Part shown: positions 58,307 through 64,000 of the stretch, piece by piece
Layout: the number at the start of each line of letters is the position of its first letter
Position numbering within the stretch: position 1 is the first letter of the stretch
NCBI RefSeq assembly: GCF_000215935.2
Contig: NZ_AFNU02000004.1
Span: 283,869-347,868, forward strand
DNA: 64,000 nucleotides
Direction of reading: 5' to 3'
DNA from: Haloplasma contractile SSD-17B
GTDB lineage: Bacteria; Bacillota_I; Bacilli_A; Haloplasmatales; Haloplasmataceae
The notes under the pieces: generated by a model
Told to the model about the DNA's origin: nothing
Databases searched by the model: none
The model's input: only the letters and a program-made list of their open reading frames with translations
Position numbers and translations under genes: made by a program

Positions 58307-58425
58307 TATAATCAAAAATCACAAATAACTAAGAATAAACTACTAACAACTGATAAACGGTTAAGGGTTTTATAAAAAAATAAATGCATCTAGTGAAGTC
58401 AACTTTAAAATAGTTGTTTTTTTAT
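58307..58425 (+). ncRNA. Candidate small RNA (orphan -10 and terminator)
   Basis: TATAAT at 58307-58312 is followed about 90 bases later by CAACT...AGTTG and seven T (to about 58425), with no ORF between. The -35 is weak. The transcript would be about 105 nt. Unverified. Confidence 0.3.
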
Positions 58426-58630
58426 TTTAGTTGCGAATATTGATAAGTTGTTAGTATTAAAAAAATAATTAACATTATAAATATTTTATCATTAATTAGA
58501 TTATAAACTAGAAGTCTAAAAGTTATTTTAAATCTATTGTTAAGCAAGGGTAACTTATGCTAAATGTTAACCAACACCGTTTTAAGTTATTTAATTATTT
58601 GGAAAAATATAACTTTTAAATTCATTAACC

Positions 58631-58659
58631 TTGTTATGATTTAATTATGATAGTATAAT
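58631..58659 (+). promoter_or_regulatory. Promoter of the ABC exporter operon
   Basis: TTGTTA (58631-58636), 17-base spacer, TATAAT (58654-58659). The rest of the 58151-58630 gap holds no gene beyond the candidate small RNA. Confidence 0.7.
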
Positions 58660-58708
58660 TGCAAGTGTTAAAAAAGCAATTATAATTTAAAATTTATGGG
58701 GTGAGTAT

Positions 58709-60472
58709 ATGTTTGATATTTTCGGTAAATTAAAATGGTTTATTAAAGAACACTGGAGACGGTACCTATTAGCAATCTTATTTTTAAATGCGTCGAGTAT
58801 CGCAAGTGTAATACCACCAAGAATTATTGGTGAGGGAATAAACCACATAGTAAATAAGACACTCACACCTGAAAAACTGTTAGAGTTGGTCTTATTAATG
58901 ACACTGTTAGCAGTAGGAGGCTATATTGTATCCTTTCTATGGGTGTATTTACTATTTGGAGCAGGAAACTTACTAGAATTTGACCTTAGAAAGATGTTTT
59001 TTAAGCATTTATTAAGGATGGATGCTAAATTCTATGAAAAAAACTTAGTAGGAGACCTTATGGCAAGAGCGACAAGTGACTTAAGAGCAATCTCATTCAC
59101 AGCTGGGTTTGGAGTGCTTGCACTTGTTGATGCAACTGTGTATTTAGCCTTTTTGCTAGGGATGATGATTTTCACTATTAACTTAAAGCTTACGTTATTT
59201 TCGTTACTTCCGTTACCCATTGTCGTAATAGGGGTTCGCTTCTTAGGTAAAAAAATACACAAACACTTTACTGAGGCACAAAATTCATTCAGTGATTTAA
59301 ATAATAAAGTTCTAGAATCAGTTAGCGGAGTTCGCGTAGTACGTGCCTATGTACAAGAAAGAAAAGATATAGAACGACTTGATGAAAGTGCTAAAAATGT
59401 TGTGGAAAAAAATCTTGAACTAAATAAATATGATGCAGCCTTTGAATCTGTTTTTCTAGCAGCTTTCTCAATTGCTTACGCGATTGCTATAGGTTACGGT
59501 ACTTATTTAGTTTTTAATCAACAGTTAGATCCAGGGGACCTAGTAACATTTACTATTTACTTAGGAATGCTTAGATGGCCGATGTTTGCTATGGGTGAAG
59601 CAACAAATGTCATGCAAAGAGGGAATGCATCCTATGACCGTATCAACAACATAGTAGAACAGGATTCAGAGGTCGTTGAACCAAAGAGACCAGTAAAAAT
59701 AGGTGGTCAGTTCAGATCAATACAGTTTAAAAATGTATCGTTTGAGTATCCGGATGGACAATTCAAGGTTCTAGACGATATTAATTTTGAAATAAAACAA
59801 GGGAAAACACTCGGGATCGTTGGTAAAACTGGTTCAGGAAAAACAACGATTATTAGGCAAATGTTAAAGCAGTATGATCTAAAAGATGGTGATATCCTTA
59901 TAAACAATGAGGATTACAAAGAAGTAAAGACCAAGGATATACGAAAGTTTTTTGGTTATGTACCACAAGAACATATTTTATTCACGGGGACGGTAAAAGA
60001 AAACATTGCATTTGGAAACGTATTTGCTGAAAATGAAGAGATAGAACAAGCAATTGATATATCTGCTTTCCGTAAAGACCTTAAATTTTTAGAACATGGA
60101 CTTGAAACATTAGTAGGAGAGCATGGAGTGACGTTATCTGGTGGTCAAAAACAGCGACTCTCAATAGCACGTGCAGTATTAATTAATCCTGATATCCTTA
60201 TATTAGATGACTCATTATCTGCCGTAGATGGAACAACTGAAAAAACCATATTAAGAAACATAAAAAAATATCGCTCAGGCAAAAACACCATAATAATTGC
60301 TCATCGTTTATCGGCCGTTGAACATGCTGATGAAATTATAGTGATGGATGATGGAGAGATTGTTGAACGTGGAACTCATAAGGAATTAATGGACTTAAAT
60401 GGTTGGTATGCTAGACAGTACATCCATCAACAAATGCTAAACCATGAAGTAGGTGATCAAGATGAGGCTTAG
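58709..60472 (+). CDS. Heterodimeric multidrug ABC exporter subunit, BmrC/YheI-like
   Basis: 587 residues: six-helix membrane domain (1-310) and nucleotide-binding domain. Walker A GKTGSGKTT is at 372-380 and an intact signature LSGGQ at 476-480. After Walker B (ILILD, ending at 500) the catalytic position holds Asp501 instead of Glu, as in BmrC of Bacillus. It therefore contributes to one degenerate ATP site. It pairs with the next gene, which overlaps it by 11 bases. GGGGTGA precedes the ATG. Confidence 0.92.
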   Translation: MFDIFGKLKWFIKEHWRRYLLAILFLNASSIASVIPPRIIGEGINHIVNKTLTPEKLLELVLLMTLLAVGGYIVSFLWVYLLFGAGNLLEFDLRKMFFKHLLRMDAKFYEKNLVGDLMARATSDLRAISFTAGFGVLALVDATVYLAFLLGMMIFTINLKLTLFSLLPLPIVVIGVRFLGKKIHKHFTEAQNSFSDLNNKVLESVSGVRVVRAYVQERKDIERLDESAKNVVEKNLELNKYDAAFESVFLAAFSIAYAIAIGYGTYLVFNQQLDPGDLVTFTIYLGMLRWPMFAMGEATNVMQRGNASYDRINNIVEQDSEVVEPKRPVKIGGQFRSIQFKNVSFEYPDGQFKVLDDINFEIKQGKTLGIVGKTGSGKTTIIRQMLKQYDLKDGDILINNEDYKEVKTKDIRKFFGYVPQEHILFTGTVKENIAFGNVFAENEEIEQAIDISAFRKDLKFLEHGLETLVGEHGVTLSGGQKQRLSIARAVLINPDILILDDSLSAVDGTTEKTILRNIKKYRSGKNTIIIAHRLSAVEHADEIIVMDDGEIVERGTHKELMDLNGWYARQYIHQQMLNHEVGDQDEA

Positions 60473-62495
60473 ACGAATTTGGCAATACGCTAAACATTAT
60501 AAAAAACTTGTTACATTCTCCTTAATAGCGTTAATTATATCGGTTGTTCTTGACCTCCTATTTCCATTTATATTAAAAACAATTATAGATGACTATATAG
60601 TAGGAATAGAACATCCTTGGTATCAAGTAGATGAATCTGTTGAAGAATCAGTTCTATTTAATGGTAAATACTATAGTCAAGAAAAATACTTATCAGATGC
60701 AGAATACAATAAATTTGTTGAAGCAAATGACGATGAACCCCCTAAGATTAGTCGGGTACTATTAATAAAACGTGTCTACTACTATGTAGATGAAGCGATT
60801 GTAGATGGTAGTAAAGACATAAAGGGTGAAAAACTCGTTGTGACTGACACAAATAATAATGAACACACCTATGATGTAGCTCCTTTAAGTAAAGAAGAAG
60901 TATTTAACTTTTATCGACCGGCAATCCGCCCTATTACTATAGGAGTTATAGGGATCCTTGGAATATATCTAGGATTAATGATATTTAAATATATATACCG
61001 CTTTAATTTCCTTAAACTTGGTAACAATGTAACTTATGATATGCGTAAGGAAGGCTTTGAAAAAATTCAAAAAATTGATATCGACTACTATGACAAAATA
61101 CCAGCTGGTAAAGTGGTTGCCCGTATTACGAATGATACCGATACAATCCGTGATCTTTTTGCCAGAGTATTAGTTGTATTCGTTTCAGCAGGAATTTATT
61201 TTGTAGGTATTTATATTGGGTTATTTACACTAGACGTAAAACTAGCAGCTTTTTCCCTATTACTACTTCCAATCCTCTATATATGGGGTAAATTTTATAG
61301 AGCTAGAGCTAAAAAATATAATGAAGTAATCAGAAGTGAAAACTCAGAAATTAATGCCTATTTAAATCAGTCAATTAAGGGAATGGAAGTTATTCAATCC
61401 TTTAATCGAGAAGAGAAAAGCTTTGATCAATTTCAAACACACAACTCTAAATTCTTTGAGTATAAAAATAAAATGCTCGTCCTAAATGGTACTCTTTCTG
61501 GAAATATGGTAAGAACTGTACATCGGATTATCTATATTGTTATTCTTTTGTATTTTGGTTGGGCAGCTTTAGGAATTAACTCTATGGTTCAAGTAGGAGT
61601 TATTTATGCATTTACCGAATATATCAATCGCTTAATAAATCCTGTTAACCAAGTATTTGGTAATATCGAAATGTTTGAACAGTCATTAGTGTCCGCAGAT
61701 CGATTATTCCACCTACTTGATCAAGAGGGAACAGATGTATCAGATGATAAAGTACCTCGTTTTAGAGGAGATATCAATTTTAGAAATTTAAACTTTGCAT
61801 ATGAAAATGACAACTATGTATTAAAAAATATTAACTTAAATGTAAAGTCTGGTGAAACAGTCGCTCTTGTAGGCCATACAGGAAGTGGAAAAAGTTCAAT
61901 GATGAATGTCCTACTCCGCTTCTATGACTATGAGGAAGGAACAGTTATGATTGACGGATCAGATATTAGGGACTTCTCAAAACAAGCATTCCGCCGACAT
62001 GTTGGAATTGTATTACAAGATCCTGTTCTCTTTACTGGTACAGTAGCTTCAAACATCAGTCTGAATAACCCCCTAGTAAGTGACGATATGATTATTAGTG
62101 CTCTCAGACAAATAGGGGCAGATAACTTTATCGATAAGTTTGAAAAAGGAATTCACGAACCAGTTACAGAGATGGGTTCAAACTTATCCACAGGGGAGCG
62201 CCAGCTAATTGCGTTTGCGAGAGCCATGGTATATGATCCTGCAGTTCTAGTCTTAGATGAAGCAACCGCAAACATCGATACCGAAACAGAACAATTAATC
62301 CAAAAAGCACTAAATGTAGTTAAACGAAATCGAACTACATTTGTTATAGCACACCGTTTATCCACAGTTAAGGATGCAAACCAAATTATTGTACTTGAAA
62401 AAGGAGAAATTTTAGAAAAAGGAACTCATGATGAATTAATGGTAAAACGCGGTACTTACTATGATATGTACCAATCTCAGTTGCAACAAGCATAG
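60462..62495 (+). CDS. Heterodimeric multidrug ABC exporter subunit, BmrD/YheH-like
   Basis: 677 residues from ATG 60462 after AGGTGAT. An extra external segment of about 110 residues (near 45-150, from DDYIVGIEHPWYQ to FYRPAIRP) separates the first two helices, exactly as in Bacillus YheH/BmrD. Walker A GHTGSGKSS and a proper catalytic Glu (VLVLDEATANIDTETE) are present, while the signature is degenerate (LSTGERQ). With the upstream subunit it makes one consensus and one degenerate ATP site. Drug export is inferred from the family. Confidence 0.93.
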   Translation: MRLRRIWQYAKHYKKLVTFSLIALIISVVLDLLFPFILKTIIDDYIVGIEHPWYQVDESVEESVLFNGKYYSQEKYLSDAEYNKFVEANDDEPPKISRVLLIKRVYYYVDEAIVDGSKDIKGEKLVVTDTNNNEHTYDVAPLSKEEVFNFYRPAIRPITIGVIGILGIYLGLMIFKYIYRFNFLKLGNNVTYDMRKEGFEKIQKIDIDYYDKIPAGKVVARITNDTDTIRDLFARVLVVFVSAGIYFVGIYIGLFTLDVKLAAFSLLLLPILYIWGKFYRARAKKYNEVIRSENSEINAYLNQSIKGMEVIQSFNREEKSFDQFQTHNSKFFEYKNKMLVLNGTLSGNMVRTVHRIIYIVILLYFGWAALGINSMVQVGVIYAFTEYINRLINPVNQVFGNIEMFEQSLVSADRLFHLLDQEGTDVSDDKVPRFRGDINFRNLNFAYENDNYVLKNINLNVKSGETVALVGHTGSGKSSMMNVLLRFYDYEEGTVMIDGSDIRDFSKQAFRRHVGIVLQDPVLFTGTVASNISLNNPLVSDDMIISALRQIGADNFIDKFEKGIHEPVTEMGSNLSTGERQLIAFARAMVYDPAVLVLDEATANIDTETEQLIQKALNVVKRNRTTFVIAHRLSTVKDANQIIVLEKGEILEKGTHDELMVKRGTYYDMYQSQLQQA

Positions 62496-62502
62496 TTAAA
62501 TA

Positions 62503-62541
62503 AAAAAATAGTCTATCTAAAATATGGTAGACTATTTTTAT
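62503..62541 (+). terminator. Terminator of the ABC exporter operon
   Basis: AAAATAGTCTATC...GGTAGACTATTTTT followed by T-rich sequence. Confidence 0.85.
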
Positions 62542-62926
62542 TTTAGAGGTAATGTATATATAGTCTTATCTTCTCGATTGAGAACTAAACCAACTATTAA
62601 TAAATTTTCAAGTTAGACTTATAAATACTCGTACCTTTTCTGATGAAACAAGTAAAACAATATAAAAGTATAGCTCCCTGTTCTACTAGAAATCACAGAA
62701 TAATAATTTATCATAGTAACTATTTATTATAGATGCAAAATACTAATTTATAATAAATTTAAAAATCAAATTTATAAGTAAATCAGATATCAATATTCAA
62801 TTAACAAAATAGATTTACAGTTAACCAAAACTATAAATGCACATGTCCAAAATAATAAGAAAGTATGTTATAATTATATTAATAATTGAGTAACTACATA
62901 TCATAACGTTATATGAGGTGATTATA
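62542..62926. other. Intergenic region before the adenosyltransferase gene
   Basis: About 385 AT-rich bases. No cobalamin riboswitch-like element or gene recognised. Confidence 0.4.
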
Positions 62927-63463
62927 ATGAGTGTTTATACTAAAGGTGGAGACAAGGGTAAAACAGATTTAATAGGAAAAAGAGTAAGCAAGGATGATAT
63001 TAGAATTGAAATTAATGGTTTGATTGATGAGGTGCTTACAGAGTTGGCCTTTTTGATCTATGACATTAATAATGAAAATCAATTAAGTATATATATCGAA
63101 GAATTAAATTATATATACAAACTATTATTTAATATTCAAAGTATAATTGCTGACTTAAACAACATAATTGGTCTGTCTATTAACGAAAATGATGTTAAGG
63201 AATTAGAAAATAAAATTGATTACTACGATAGTGATTTACCAAAACTAACGCATTTTATCACATATATCGGCCATCCTACTGCAATGCAAGGTCAAAAAGT
63301 GAGAGCCAAAATACGAACAATCGAAAGACGTATCATCGAACTAAACCATCAAGAGGAAGTTAATTCAAACATATTAAGTTATATAAATCGTTTATCAGAT
63401 TATTTCTATATATTGTCGCGAAAAATAAATTGTATATACAATATCCAAGAAAAAAGAATTTAA
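62927..63463 (+). CDS. PduO-type cob(I)alamin adenosyltransferase, divergent
   Basis: 178 residues from ATG 62927 after GAGGTGAT. The N-terminal ATP motif YTKGGDKGKTDLIG and RVSKDDIRIEINGLIDE match the PduO family. The third motif is kept as VRAKIRTIERRI (R-x3-R-x2-ER), and INRLSDYFYILSRKIN matches the last helix. It would make adenosylcobalamin. The region between is divergent, so substrate choice is uncertain. It is a lone gene. Confidence 0.75.
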   Translation: MSVYTKGGDKGKTDLIGKRVSKDDIRIEINGLIDEVLTELAFLIYDINNENQLSIYIEELNYIYKLLFNIQSIIADLNNIIGLSINENDVKELENKIDYYDSDLPKLTHFITYIGHPTAMQGQKVRAKIRTIERRIIELNHQEEVNSNILSYINRLSDYFYILSRKINCIYNIQEKRI

Positions 63464-63492
63464 GTTAAATTTATAATAAAATCGATAAAAAT

Positions 63493-63535
63493 ATCCCTTG
63501 TTTTTTATTAAATATTTAAGACAAGGGATTTATTT
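63493..63535 (+). terminator. Terminator of the adenosyltransferase gene
   Basis: ATCCCTTGT (63493-63501) pairs with ACAAGGGAT (63521-63529), followed by TTATTT. Confidence 0.85.
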
Positions 63536-63654
63536 GAATACTATATAGTGGTTTTAGGCATAAATCATTCTAGTTGAATAGTAGTCTAATAATATAATTA
63601 AGTAATTGCTGTTCTAAGAATTTAATAATGAAAGCCCATGCATTAAGTTCTCAA

Positions 63655-63682
63655 TTGACTTAGAAATGTAAGATGCTATAAT
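63655..63682 (+). promoter_or_regulatory. Tandem promoter 1
   Basis: TTGACT (63655-63660), 16-base spacer, TATAAT (63677-63682). The spacer ends GTAAGATGC. Confidence 0.8.
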
Positions 63683-63840
63683 TGAGCATAAACTTTTTAA
63701 GGAGCAACAAAATGAATAAAAACTAAGTTATTAGATTGAGCTTTCAAATAACCTAGTAAAGTAATACCGTGTTAAAGTCGGTACGCTGCTCAGGGATTGA
63801 AGTATCGTTTTACTGATGAAATGGTGGATAAATTTGTCAG

Positions 63841-63868
63841 TTGATTAAAACGTGTAAAGTGGTATAAT
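63841..63868 (+). promoter_or_regulatory. Tandem promoter 2
   Basis: TTGATT (63841-63846), 16-base spacer, TATAAT (63863-63868). The spacer ends GTAAAGTGG. Confidence 0.8.
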
Positions 63869-63939
63869 GATTAATGCGCTCAAGAAAATGAAGCAGCGTA
63901 AGAACAACTAACTAAGTTTTTACTGGATTGTATTTCCAG

Positions 63940-63967
63940 TTGACTTAGCGAAGTAAGATGATATAAT
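63940..63967 (+). promoter_or_regulatory. Tandem promoter 3
   Basis: TTGACT (63940-63945), 16-base spacer, TATAAT (63962-63967). The spacer ends GTAAGATGA. All three point off the right edge, as expected in front of an rRNA or tRNA operon. Confidence 0.8.
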
Positions 63968-64000
63968 AGTTCATGCGTCAAAAAAGTAAGAAGCTGAAAG

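Overview
The window is an AT-rich stretch of a bacterial chromosome from the Firmicutes/Mollicutes side of the tree. UGA acts as a stop codon (for example the genes ending at 42994 and 50877) and TGG is the Trp codon, so the standard code is used. Shine-Dalgarno sites of the GGAGG/AGGTGAT type precede almost every gene. The order dnaX-ybaB-recR-bofA, the bmrC/bmrD exporter pair, a PyrR-type leader and the HepS/HepT pair are all Bacillus-like. BofA-like and SpoIID-like proteins suggest descent from a spore former. A Haloplasma- or Turicibacter-like lineage is my guess only; no rRNA gene is in view to test it.

Layout. 1-5.0 kb: a truncated SF1-type helicase, a YwaF-like membrane protein, and a uracil permease behind a PyrR-binding leader. 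5.7-18.7 kb: a redox block with a type II NADH dehydrogenase fused to a membrane domain, an unknown lipoprotein, both subunits of a polyprenyl diphosphate synthase (quinone side chain), a four-repeat FMN-binding-like lipoprotein, a membrane-anchored ApbE flavin transferase, aspartase, malic enzyme and a two-subunit Fe-S fumarase. Together these can turn aspartate and malate into pyruvate and NADH and pass electrons via quinone towards extracytoplasmic flavoproteins, much like the flavin-based extracellular electron transfer locus of Listeria. 19-23 kb: MurA, L31, thymidine kinase, tRNA-Ser, TadA and SRP RNA. 23-31.4 kb: a phosphate island (PhoP/PhoR-like pair, Na/Pi symporter, pstSCAB, phoU). 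31.5-38.7 kb: a CopZ-N-like Fe-S protein, a frameshifted YgiQ, and a four-gene minus-strand cluster (LysM-SpoIID protein, long coiled-coil protein, tiny Zn ribbon, tail-anchored protein) that I do not recognise as a described system.

39-44 kb: dnaX-ybaB-recR-bofA, tRNA-fMet, a GNAT and tRNA-Phe. 44.3-46.8 kb: an IS66-family element with intact ends and a perfect 8-bp target duplication but a frameshifted tnpC. 47-57.3 kb: UspA, an RND exporter with a TetR operator and its tetR, a TM2 protein, the UvsE endonuclease with a DUF523/DUF1722 protein, and a Crp/Fnr regulator next to hybrid cluster protein with an Fnr-type box placed at about -41.5. 57.6-63.5 kb: a DUF6512 protein, a heterodimeric BmrCD-type ABC exporter and a PduO-type cobalamin adenosyltransferase. 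The last 350 bases carry three near-identical tandem promoters aimed off the right edge, probably at an rRNA or other stable-RNA operon.

Most attractive for follow-up: the electron-transfer block with its degenerate flavinylation motifs, the LysM-SpoIID/coiled-coil cluster, the Fnr-Hcp circuit, the tandem promoter array, and the two genes broken in A-runs.
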